64,000 nucleotides of DNA, taken from positions 28,405,981-28,469,980 of the forward strand of contig NC_083693.1 of NCBI RefSeq assembly GCF_033118175.1, in the 5' to 3' direction. The notes under the pieces are model-generated. The model searched no databases. It worked only from the letters and a program-made list of their open reading frames with translations, and was not told the DNA's origin. Source of the stretch: Dama dama. Taxonomy: Eukaryota > Chordata > Mammalia > Artiodactyla > Cervidae. The position numbers were made by a program, and so were the translations under genes. Below are positions 54,835 through 64,000 of this stretch, one piece after another (within the stretch, counting starts at the first letter, position 1; each line of letters begins with the position of its first letter).

Positions 54835-55855
54835 TCTCACATGTGAGATATCAAATTTGTCTTCACATATTGCTTGCTACATGTAGACCCTTGGTTCATA
54901 CTCCATGCAATCACATTCTGTCATAGTTTGAATCTGTCCAATTTGAATTTTAGGATGTGGTTTCTCTCCAGCAGCATAGGAGCATTCCCTTTTCTCCAGG
55001 CCCTGTTACCCTAGCATGACATTTCAAACCTCAAAACTGTTACTTGTTGCTATGAGCATCAATTTCATTTTAGCTCAGTTTGAACAGAAAAGCAAAAAAT
55101 CAGGCGGGCCTATGTTTTCTGTTTTCATCGTGGAGAAAAATGAAACTATTAGAAGAAAAATTCCTGCAGCCCATGTGATCTTTGTCCCTGTTGGCAGGGA
55201 TTTTCTTTTATTTTAAAGTGTGACCCTTCATTCATATAATAACAAATAACAGAATTAGAAGAAAGTAGCTTGAAAAGATGGCTTGAAAATCTGAACTAAA
55301 AGAAACAATGAAAACCGCAAAGATCAGGGTGCCAAGCTTTTAAGAATATTTTAGGTGTGCAAATAGTAATTAGTACACTTGCAATTTCAACAATATATTT
55401 TCATTCTGATAAGGAATGTATTTTTCCAGAAGATTTCCAGTGTGGCCACCTCCTGCTGGAAGCCTGGGATGCTGGAATCAGGCCTCTTCCTGTCTGTCTT
55501 TACAGGACACTGGGCTGCACTCTAAGAAGTTCCTGACTCTCCTCTGGATCCTGACCATCATGTGGCCAGAGAAATTGGTAACATTGTTGTTTTGCCTGTT
55601 GAAGTGTGTAATGGGACAGATTCTTTCAGTTTCCTGATGTGGGTCAAGTGTGGAGCCCAGTGATGACTTCTTCTTCCTAGTTCCCACATGACAGGAGGCC
55701 CCCATCCTACGATGAGAGACTCTGCATGTTTGTGACCTGTGCCTCCTGGGAGACCAGCCCTAAACTCATTTGAACTTGACCAAGCTCTGTCTACATAGTA
55801 GATTTAGCCCTCTATAAGTCCTGTCTACACCAATGATGTTTAGATGACACTGTGG
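54835..55855. other. Unassigned sequence
   Basis: No repeat or gene recognised. A 73-codon frame at 55416-55637 lies over TTTACAG- and TTTTCCAG-like acceptor words but has no domain. Confidence 0.3.
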
Positions 55856-55861
55856 GCTTTC

Positions 55862-56269
55862 TGAAGGAAAGTTACGTGGCTCAAAATAGCCTGGAGTTAA
55901 ACTCCCCTCCAGGTCCTCTCCACCATTCTATGCAAAACAAAGAACTCTCTCATCTGAAGGAAAAAATGGACATTAAGTTTGATTACGACCAGTTCCCAGC
56001 CAGTCCAGCCTCTGGCTGATCTCCAGAATTCCTTGCCCCAGCCATTGAAGAGATAACTACTCCAAGCAAACTTGGAGAAGAACAGGCCCCCTTAAGACAA
56101 TAGATTTCCACATACATGCCTATATATACTTACTCTTTTCCTGGGTTAGTGCAGCAGCTCGCTAATCTGACTGCTGCCCCTTCTCGCCTCTTTAAAGGTG
56201 ATCTGTTCCTGTAAAGTGCTGGTCTCATTCTTTTTCTGAACCTCGCCTTCTCTAACTCCATTCCCTACA
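55862..56269 (+). mobile_element. Solo LTR, 5-bp TSD CTTTC
   Basis: A 408-bp element from TGAAGGAAAGTTACG to CCATTCCCTACA is flanked by CTTTC at 55857-55861 and 56270-56274. A TATATATACTTACTC promoter-like box lies at about 56120. It ends in a pyrimidine-rich stretch typical of the last part of LTRs. No internal retroviral sequence adjoins it. Confidence 0.75.
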
Positions 56270-56279
56270 CTTTCTGCAA

Positions 56280-57600
56280 TGAGAACATTCAGACCTGACC
56301 TTGTACTCGGTGCATGAGGACATGGAGACCTGGGTAGAGACCTGGCCTGGCCTCTGTCCTGGAAAACTCCGTGCCTGCATGAATGTCAGTGCTCAGATGT
56401 CTGGGGTCTGGGGCTGAGGTGGGCTTCTCTGGGTAACCGTGCTCTTCTCTGGGTTCCATGGCCCTCCCGGGGGGAGGGGGGCTCTTAATCTTTCCCCCAC
56501 CAGGTTCACCTTCCCTGGGGATCCTGGAGACTCCTCAGGTGGGCTACCTGGTAATTATTCCAGTTTTCCAGCACATTCGGATTGGGTAGAGAAGCAGGTT
56601 CACCTGGTGAGTTGGTTCCAGGGCACAGAGATAGGGCAAAAAGTCAACGGGCAGCAGGTGAGGCTGTGGCTGTGAACTCCTTCCAGCTGACTCTCTCCTC
56701 CAAAGAGAACAGAGCAGCCCCTCATCTTTCAGCCCAGCTCTCCTGTTTTCTCAACACCTCAGTGGGACAAGAAAGATAGAGCCTGCCAGAACCAAGGTAC
56801 TGTGTTTAACTCTAGCGTGAGCTTCCGAAGCAGTAAAAAAAAAATTCACACAGAACTAAAGTGAAAACAGGAGGGGCCTGACTTCTCAGGGACAATTGTG
56901 CAGAGAGGAGATGGGCCCTACACTTCTTTCTAGGGTCCCCGGGGTCCCACAGACCTGGCTTGTTTACACATTGGGATCTGGCTGACCACAGCCATGGTGT
57001 CCTGATCGAGGGGGCACATGACCCCAGGTGGGGAGTCTGGGGACTGTGTGAGTCTCACCCCATCTGCATGGGTCAGGATCACGTGTGTGGGGAGACCACA
57101 CACATAAAAACAAGAGAAAGGGAAGAATATATGAGAGCTTCACTTGTGTTTAGCAATCAATACTTTATGGAAGTCACTTTATACAGGCCTGTGCCTGTTT
57201 GCCTCTTTACCCTGCGAGGGTCACCCTCCCTGGGGCTCCTGGAGACTCCTCAGAGACACCATGCCCTAACCAAGGGTCATGGGACCCCAGGTGCAGGGTC
57301 TGGGGATTGTTTGGGTCTCCCCCATCCACGTGGGTCAGGACCCTGTGTACACAGAGACTGCATATCTGCTCTTTGCCTGCAGTGCGTCCTGTCCCCTCGG
57401 AGATTCCCAAATCTGAATTGAGGGTGTTGCCTGATTAACCTGTGGTCCTTTTCCTTCCCTTCACGTTGTGGTGTTCACACGAGGTCAGGCACCTTTGAGT
57501 GGGTTGCTGCTGTGTGCTCTGCTGAGTGACAGCCTTTGGTGGTGTCCTATTAATATCAGAGCAGATCACATGTCTAGTTCATAGGTCACCTCAGCCTGGT
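56280..57600. other. Unassigned GC-rich stretch with internal similarity
   Basis: Two segments resemble each other (about 56500-56545 and 57220-57260: CACCTTCCCTGGGGATCCTGGAGACTCCTC and CACCCTCCCTGGGGCTCCTGGAGACTCC share CCTGGAGACTCCTCAG). The 153-codon frame at 56960-57421 has no domain. No gene is called. Confidence 0.35.
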
Positions 57601-57619
57601 TTCCCCTTCACCAAGCTCA

Positions 57620-58515
57620 GGTATTTTATTGTTATTTTATATTGGAGTAGAGTTGCTTTCCGATGTTTTGCTTGTTTTAGGTATAAATGAACTTGATTCA
57701 AATCAAATAGATATATACATAAATGTATATCTATTCTTTTTTTGCTTTTTCCTCATATAGTTTATTACATTTTTTTCAGTTTCCTGTTCTACTCAGGAAA
57801 CTTGATATATTACCAACATGATATGTATTAGTGGGTATATTTTCATCCCAAACTCTTAATTTATCCATCCCTTCTAACTTTCTCTTGAAAATCGGAATTT
57901 GGTTTTCTAAGGCTGTGAGTCTGTTTCTGTTCGGCACATTCGTTCATTCGTATGAATTTACAGATTCCACCTGTATGTAGTATCTTGGGATGTTTGTCTT
58001 TTTCCATCTGACTTACCTCACTTAGTGTGATGATTTCTTTGTTCATCCATGCTGCTGCCAATACCATTATTTCATTTTGCTTTATGGCTGAGTAGTATTC
58101 CAGTGTATAGAAGTACCACATAGTCTTCATATTGCTGTCAATGGCCATTTTGGTGGATACTATGTCTTGGCTATGGTAAATAGTGCTACCCTGATAATTG
58201 AGATGCATCTGTCGTTTTGAATGATGATTTTTTCCTGGACCTAAGTCCAGAAATGGGATTGCAGGATCATATGATACCTCTGTGTTTAGTGTTTCAGTGA
58301 ACTGCTATGCTGTTTTCCATAGTGGCTACATCATTTACATTCCCACCAAGATGGTAGTAGGATTCCTTTTTCTGTACATTCTCTATGGTATTTATTCTTT
58401 GTAGATCTTTTCAATGATGGCCATTGTGACCAGTGTAAGGTGATACCTTTTTGAAGTTTTGATCGGCATTGATTTAATAATTACTGATGTGGAGTATCTT
58501 TCCATGTGCTTTTAT
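57620..58515 (-). repeat. Antisense L1 3'-end fragment preceding module D
   Basis: Full block order of the antisense L1 end: GGAGTAGAGTTGCTTTCCGATG, GTCTGTTTCTGTTCGGC, GAGTAGTATTCCAGTGTATAG, CCAGAAATGGGATTGCAGG and TAATAATTACTGATGTGGAG. Confidence 0.85.
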
Positions 58516-58519
58516 TATT

Positions 58520-58845
58520 TTACACCTTGTGAGAACAATTTACCTCTTGAAACTGACTTCTAGAAACTTGGCCTTGTTTGGAATTCTTTTTTTTTTTTTT
58601 AATTATTATTTAACTTTTAAAGAACCCCCCTCCCACCTCTCTCCCCATCCCATCCCTCTGGGTCATCCCAGTGCACCAGCCCCGAGCATCCTGTGTCATG
58701 CATCAAACCTGGACTGGCGATTCATCCAGGAATTCTGGACTGGAATTCTTTTGTGATGACTTACCCCAGGACATTTCTTGAGGGCAAGTGTGCCATTTAA
58801 AGCCCTATAGGACTTGTGACTATTTAGAGCCTTGTAGCACCTCTT
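58520..58845 (+). repeat. Non-L1 module, unit D (truncated)
   Basis: It starts like the other modules (ACCTCTTGAAACTGACTTC, TTGTTTGGAATTC, CAGGACATTTCTTGAGGGCA) but has lost the CTCF-like site. An L1 insertion (58591-58741) and a SINE interrupt it. Confidence 0.7.
58591..58741 (-). mobile_element. Severely 5'-truncated L1 insertion with TSD
   Basis: A poly(T) head followed by antisense ruminant L1 3' end (CCATCCCATCCCTCTGGGTC, CAAACCTGGACTGGCGATTC), flanked by an 11-bp TSD GGAATTCTTTT at 58580-58590 and 58742-58752. Confidence 0.88.
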
Positions 58846-58849
58846 TTGG

Positions 58850-59050
58850 GGCTCAGCGGTAAGGAATCTGCCTACAGTGCAGGAGACTTGCAGAGACATG
58901 GGTTCGATCCCTGGGTAGGGAAGATCTCCTGAAGAAGGAAATGGCAACCCACTCCAGTATTCTTGCCTGGGAAATCCCACGCACAGAGGAGCCTGGCAGG
59001 CTACAGTTCATGGAGTTGCAAAGAGTTGGATACAACTGAGCAACTAAACA
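58850..59050 (+). mobile_element. Bov-tA SINE
   Basis: Sense Bov-tA: GGGGCTCAGCGGTAAGGAATC, GGTTCGATCCCTGGG, GGCAACCCACTCCAGTATTC, and the tail GATACAACTGAGCAACTAAAC. Confidence 0.93.
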
Positions 59051-59069
59051 ACAGTACCTGTTTTAAGGT

Positions 59070-60365
59070 GTATATATTGATCTGAACCAGCTAATCACTT
59101 CCTGCCCCCCACCACATCTTTTTGGGTAACCATAAGTTTCTTTTCTGTGAATATATTTCTCTTTTGTAATGAAGTTCATTTTGTACCCAGCTTTAGATTC
59201 CACCAGAAGTGATATCCTATGACATTTGTCTTTCCCTGTCTCACTCACTTCACTTAGTATGATCACCTCTGGTTTATTTCCTGTAACTGGAAGTGTCATT
59301 ATTTCATTGTTCTTTATTTCTGAGTAATATTGCATTGTTTAAGTGTGCCCCATCTTCTGTGTCCATTCATCAGTTCTTGTATACTTAAGTTGCTTCCGTG
59401 TCTTTGCAAATGTACCTAGTGCTTCCATGACCTTTGGGATGCAGGTGTCTTTTTAAATTTTGGTTTCCTCTGGATCCACACCTAGGTATGGTATTGCTGG
59501 ATCACCTGGCACTTCTATGCTTAGCTTTCTAAGAACCTCCATAACGTTCTCCCTAGTGGATGTACCAATCTACATTCCCACCAACAGTGTAGGAGGGTTC
59601 CCTTCTCTCCACACCCTCTGCAGAATTTACTGTTGTAGGTTTTTTGACATGGCCATTTGATCAATGTGAGGTGATACTTCATTGTGTATTTCATTTGCTT
59701 TTCTCTAAGAACTAGTGAGGCTGAGCATCTTTTTATGTGCTTTATAGCCATCTCTATGCCTTCTTTGAAGAAATGTGCATTTAGATCTTTGGCTGATTTT
59801 TTATTGGACTGTTTTTTGATATTACACTGTACAAGTTGTTTGTACATGTTGGAGATAAATTCCTTGTGGGTATCTTCATTTGCAAGAATTTTTTCCATTT
59901 TGAGGGTTGTCTTTCTTCTTTCACTGATGATTTCCTTTGCTGTGCAAATGCTTTAAGCATTTATTAGGTTCCATTTGTTAATTTTTGTTTTATTTTTCAT
60001 GATTCTAAGAGGTGGATCACAAATGCTGCATTTTATGTTAAAGTGTGTTCTATATTTTTCTTCAAAGTTTCACATTGTCTGTCTTTTTATTTAGACCTTT
60101 AATCTACTTGCAGTTAATTTTGTGTATGGTGTCAGGGAGCAGTCTAATTTCATTCTCATTTTCATGCTAAGGAACCTGCCCCGTCCCTGCACAGTGGCTG
60201 CTCCCAATTTCCATTCCCAGCATCAGTGTGGGAGGGTTCCCTGTGCTCTACACTCGCTCCAGCATTTATTGTTTGTAGAATTTCAGCCTGTGGCCATTAT
60301 CATCAGTGTGAGGTGATACCTCATTGAAGTTTTGATTTGCCTTTCTCTCATATTTAGTGATGTTA
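59070..60365 (-). repeat. Antisense L1 3'-end and ORF2 fragment preceding module E
   Basis: Long antisense L1: CATTCCCACCAACAGTGTAGG, CACACCCTCTGCAGAATTTAC, and CTTTGGCTGATTTTTTATTGG into the ORF2 end. A second partial round starts at about 60170. Confidence 0.85.
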
Positions 60366-60399
60366 ACATCTTTTCATGTGTGTGTGTTTTTTTTTAAAT

Positions 60400-61130
60400 A
60401 GTGTGAGTTAAACTTACTTATTCAAGTTGGCTTCTTGAATAAATATTCAAAACACCTTCCCTGTTTTGAATATTTTTCCGATGACCTCCTCTAGGACATT
60501 TCTTGAGGGCAGCTGTTTTTTACTCACAGCCCTGCCGGCCTTGGGAATATTAAGTGCCCATGAGCAATGGTTTCAAAGTTATTGTTATGGGAAATGGCCA
60601 CAAGGTGGCAGCGTGTCTTTTTGCCCAACTCTGGTCACTGGGGGAACCAGAGTTTGGGGGAAAGTCCTGCTCCTGCATTGACAATTTGAGCGGAATGGAC
60701 CAGAAGAAGCACTTAAGGCTTGTGTCCCATTCTTCTTCCTTCCTTACCCCAGCTGCTGGACACACCCCAGTTCCTACAACACCACTCTGAGGAGGGTGCT
60801 TTCATCCACAGGTGGGCCAACCCTAAGGAAGGATGCTGGAGGTGGGAAACCCACCACCACAAGACATGGAGTCCATGGGGCTTTTCAAAGCTCATCCAGC
60901 CCAGAGAGTCCACCCTCCTTTGGGTGCAGTAGGCATGGTTTCACTGCAGGAGGACCCACCTGGATCTGGAGGTTGTGGGCCCATGCAGAGGGGAGCAGAC
61001 ATGCCAGGTCCATGGGGCAGCTCATTGGCTGTCACGTCCTCCCCAGCTCTGTCAGCCCCATGACCGTCCACCCTTGGGAACCAAGCCTGCCCAGGCTTCA
61101 GGGATGTGACTGCAGCCCAGGTCACTGTGG
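60400..61130 (+). repeat. Non-L1 module, unit E (full length)
   Basis: Aligned with units A, B and C, including CATTTCTTGAGGGCAGCTG, ACCAGAGTTTGGGGGAAAG, GGCTTGTGTCCCATTC and the terminal CAGGGATGTGACTGCAGCCC, then antisense L1. Confidence 0.75.
60598..60612 (+). promoter_or_regulatory. CTCF-like site, unit E
   Basis: TGGCCACAAGGTGGCAGCG (60595-60613) fits the extended CTCF motif at every informative position except A for Y. Confidence 0.6.
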
Positions 61131-61139
61131 CCTGAATGT

Positions 61140-61810
61140 AATAGAGTCAGCATCTTTTGTTGTTTATTCTGTTTTTATCCAGTCATTTGAACTCTCCGTT
61201 TTCATTCAAACTTTGTCCCATTTTTTTTTTCTCGTGGTGTATGTATTTTTGCTATTGAGTCGCAGGATTGTTTGTACATTTTGGAGATAAATTCCTTGCG
61301 GGTATCTTCATTTGGAAATATTTTTTCCTATTCTGAGTGTTTCATTTTTTATTTCCTTTGGTATTCAAATGCTTTTAAGGAAGGTTAATCAGTCCCTTTT
61401 TCTGGTTTGTAGTTTATTGTTCATTATTCTAAGATACGGATCCACAAAGAATTTGCTGTAGTATAGGTCAAATCATGTCCTGTTTATATTTTTCTCAAGA
61501 ATTTCATAGTATCTGTCCTTACAGTTAGTTATTATACTGTTTGGAGTTAATTTCTGAGTATGGTGTCAGGGAGTATTCTAACCTTATTCTCATTTTCATA
61601 GCTGAAGAAACCTTCAGAGCGCCCTCACAGTGGCTGTTACCAAGTTACATCCCAAGCATCAGTGGAGAAGGGTTCCCTTTGCCTCCACACCCCCTCCAGC
61701 GCTTGTTGATTGTAGCGTTTGACAAGGGCCATTCCTGCCGGTGTGATGTGATACCTCGCTGCAGCTTAGATTTGCATTTCTCTTGTTTAGCGATGTTTCC
61801 ATCTTTTCAC
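61140..61810 (-). repeat. Antisense L1 fragment between units E and F
   Basis: TTTGTACATTTTGGAGATAAATTCC, GATACGGATCCACAAAGAATTTG and GCAGCTTAGATTTGCATTTCTC mark antisense L1 ORF2/3' end. Confidence 0.8.
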
Positions 61811-61814
61811 ATGA

Positions 61815-62040
61815 TTTTTTTTTTAAGAGTGTGAATTAAACTTGCCTCTTGAAATCGGCCACTTGAACGCCTGCTTTGTTTTGAATTCTTTTTCGCTAGG
61901 ACATTTCTCCAGAGTAGGTGTTTCTACTGACATCCCCCCATCCTTGTGAATATTAAATACCCAGCAGCTCTGCTTTTCATGGCTTTGTGCAGATAAAGGT
62001 CACAAGGGAGCAGCACAACTTCATGCCTCACTGTTCTTTT
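61815..62040 (+). repeat. Non-L1 module, unit F (short form)
   Basis: AACTTGCCTCTTGAAATCGGCC, AGGACATTTCTCCAGAG and GAATATTAAATACCCAGCAG, then the CTCF-like site and directly L1. The 500-bp right part of units A, B, C and E is missing. Confidence 0.7.
62000..62014 (+). promoter_or_regulatory. CTCF-like site, unit F (degraded)
   Basis: TCACAAGGGAGCAGC has lost the first C and one core G, so it is probably not bound well. Confidence 0.35.
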
Positions 62041-62044
62041 TTTT

Positions 62045-63290
62045 CCCCTCTTATTTCCCTGTTATTTTATGTTGGAATAGAGTTGATCTCCCTGTCTGCC
62101 TTACTTTTCCTGGAATGATCATCTACATTCTTTCCGGTGGTTAGACTTGGCATTATTTCCTGCTTCCTTATGTTTGAGTAATATTCCACTGTGTTTATGT
62201 ACTTCATCATCTGTGTCCATTCACCTGTAATTTCTACAGTTAGCTTGCTTCCCTGACTTGGCTATCGAACCCGGTGAGGCCAAGAGGACAGGGAGACCTC
62301 ATCTTTTATGAGGCTGATGTGCTACCTACTGCGCTAACGAGGCACCTGACCCTCATCTTTTAAATTTTTGATTTTCTCCAGATTTATGCCCTGTTGTGGG
62401 ATTGCTGAGTCTAAAACTATTTCTATGTTATTTTTTACATGAACCTCTATTGTCTTCTCCCTACCAGATGTACTTATGTACATTGTAGGTACATAGGTGC
62501 AGGAGGGTTCCCTTCTCTCCATACCTTCTCCAGCATTTATTCTCTAAGATGGCCTTTCTGAAAAATGTGAGCACCATCCTCATTAGAGTTTTGATTTCCA
62601 TTTCTCTAAGATTAATGATGCTGAGCATCTTTTCATGTGCCAAATTGCAGCCTGTTGGCATTCCTCAGAGAAATACCCATTTCAATATTTGGCCCATTTT
62701 TCGGGGGAGATGCATTTATTTTTAACATTGAGTTGCACAAGCTTCTTGCATGTTTTGGAGATGAATTCCTTGTAGGCATCTCATTGCAAATTATTTGTCC
62801 TCTTTTGTTTAGGGTTTTCCTTGTTATGCAAATGCTTTTAAAGTTAGTTTGGTCTGGTTTCTGATTTGTGGTTTATTTTTCTTTATTCTAAAAGTGTGGA
62901 TCCACAAAGAACTTGCTGCATTTTATGTCAAATCATGTCCTGTTTATATTTTTCTCAAGGATTTCATAGTATCGGTCATTTTATTTATTTATTTTTGTTT
63001 TGTTTTGTTTTTTTCCATCCTTTTATTTAGATATCTATAATATTTGGTGTTTATTTTTGTGTACAGATAGGGATTATTCCAACCTCCTCCTTCTTTTCGT
63101 GGTTGAAGGAAACTTCGTGGAGCCCTTCCTAGTGTCTGTCTCTAACTTCCCTCCCAAGCGTCAGTGGAGGAGGGCTCCGTTGTCCGCATCCCTCTCCAGC
63201 ACTGACTGTTTGCAGAGTATTTGATAACGGCCGTTCCTCCTGGTGCCATGTGATACCCCACTGTAGTTTACAATTGCATTTCTCTAATGT
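62045..63290 (-). repeat. Antisense L1 fragment between units F and G
   Basis: TTATGTTGGAATAGAGTTGATC, TTGAGTAATATTCCACTGTG, TGCAGGAGGGTTCCCTTC and GATTATTCCAACCTCCTCC follow the usual antisense L1 order. Confidence 0.8.
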
Positions 63291-63292
63291 TT

Positions 63293-63400
63293 AGTTTGAG
63301 TGAACTCCGGGAGTTGGTGATGGACAGGGAGGCCTGGCGTGCTGCGATTCATGGGGTCGCAAAGAGTCGGTCACGACTGAGCGACTGAACTGAACTGAAT
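63293..63400 (+). mobile_element. BovB 3'-tail insertion
   Basis: Only the last 110 bp of BovB (GTGAACTCCGGGAGTTGGTG to GCGACTGAACTGAACTGAA). It is flanked by AATGTTTAGTTTGA at 63284 and AATGTTTGGTGATG at 63398, so AATGTTTRG is a likely TSD. Low divergence from the consensus suggests a young insertion. Confidence 0.9.
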
Positions 63401-63604
63401 GTTTGGTGATGACGTATTTTCATGTGATTTTTTTTTTTAAAGGAATTAAAATTGCCTCTTGAGGTTGAGTTCTTGAACGCCTTCCTCATTTTGAATTCTT
63501 TTTCAGAGACCACTCTTAGGAAGTTTCTCAAGGGCAGGTATTTTTCACTTACAGGCCCTGGATCCTTGTGAATATTAAATACCCAGCAGGACAGCTTTTC
63601 ACGG

Positions 63605-63795
63605 CTTCCCTTGTGTGGCTCAGCTGGTAAAGCACCCGCCTGCAATGCGGGGATCTGGGTTCGATCCCTGGGTTAGGAAGATCCCCTGGCCAAGGGAAAA
63701 GCTACCCACTCCAGTATTCTGGCCTGGAGAATCCCATGGACAACAGTCCTGGGGTTGCCAAGAGCGGAACACGCATGAGTGATGTTCACTTTCAC
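63605..63795 (+). mobile_element. Bov-tA SINE
   Basis: GGCTTCCCTTGTGTGGCTCAG head, GGTTCGATCCCTGGG box, CCACTCCAGTATTCTGGCC and GGACAACAGTCCTGGGG. Confidence 0.93.
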
Positions 63796-63825
63796 AGCTC
63801 TTCATGGTGTTGTTACAGAAAATGG

Positions 63826-63840
63826 CCACAAGGTGGCAGC
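63826..63840 (+). promoter_or_regulatory. CTCF-like site, unit G
   Basis: TGGCCACAAGGTGGCAGCA (63823-63841) is almost identical to the unit E site and to the extended CTCF motif. Confidence 0.6.
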
Positions 63841-64000
63841 ACGTCTCCATGCTTCAATGTTTATTTGTTTTATTCAGTAATTTTCTTGTAATTTTATATC
63901 GGAACATAGTTGATTTCTGATGTTTTTGTTTAAGGTGTACAAGAACTCGATTCAGTTATACATAGATGTTTATCTGTTATCTTTCAGGTGCTTTCCCGCA

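Larger units (their letters stand above)
63430..63870 (+). repeat. Non-L1 module, unit G (short form, with SINE)
   Basis: ATTGCCTCTTGAGGTTGAG, TGAATATTAAATACCCAGCAGG and the CTCF-like site, interrupted by a Bov-tA at 63605-63795. Antisense L1 follows to the window end. Confidence 0.72.

Noticed and set aside
56960..57421. 153-codon open frame in the 57 kb region
   Set aside because: No domain, atypical composition, and resemblance of its core to a nearby noncoding stretch at 56.5 kb indicates repeat-derived DNA.
288..63795. tRNA genes within Bov-tA SINEs
   Set aside because: Only the tRNA-derived head is present, with B-box remnants and no intact cloverleaf; these are SINE heads.
29280..64000. 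Tandem placental microRNA cluster (C19MC-like) in the composite array
   Set aside because: The location near MYADM and the tandem layout suggested it, but I see no conserved pre-miRNA-like hairpin or AAGUGC-type seed recurring in the modules.

Overview
This 64 kb window is mammalian nuclear DNA from a ruminant, most likely a bovid. It carries many BovB (RTE-type) LINEs, Bov-tA and Bov-A2 SINEs, CHR SINEs, L1 fragments and class I/II endogenous retrovirus LTRs, and has no bacterial gene organisation. BovB plus Bov-A SINEs point to Bovidae; I cannot name the species from the sequence.

The only convincing protein-coding genes are three intact single-exon members of the MYADM (myeloid-associated differentiation marker) family, which encode multi-pass membrane proteins with MARVEL domains. 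They lie at 4084-5022 (+), 17380-18270 (-) and 24870-25763 (+). All three share kilobases of homologous flank, so they arose by segmental duplication, not retroposition. The first two form a large imperfect inverted repeat (about 1-7230 against 14330-21980) with the genes tail to tail. The third is a direct-orientation copy (about 24365-28640). Each arm has its own later insertions (BovB, SINEs, solo LTR), and the other arms show the empty sites. About 7 kb of spacer (7.2-14.3 kb) separates the arms; it holds MIR, L2, CHR and LTR remnants and no gene I can support.

From 29 kb to the right edge the window is repeat-dominated. A composite unit, antisense L1 3'-end sequence followed by a 0.2-0.7 kb non-L1 module, recurs at about 30.0, 44.8, 46.5-48.7, 58.5, 60.4, 61.8 and 63.4 kb. 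Six of the seven modules carry one 15-bp site close to the CTCF consensus, all in the same orientation. The array is split by a degraded class I provirus on the minus strand (32721-42078). That provirus sits in a GGAT microsatellite and was itself invaded by a BovB and two solo LTRs. The array is split again at 49.5-57.6 kb by a segment holding L1 pieces, a Tec-family kinase exon fragment and another solo LTR.

Most of the interest is structural: the layered insertions can be ordered through target-site duplications (TSDs) read directly from the sequence, and the repeat-borne CTCF-like array lies beside a diverging MYADM gene cluster.
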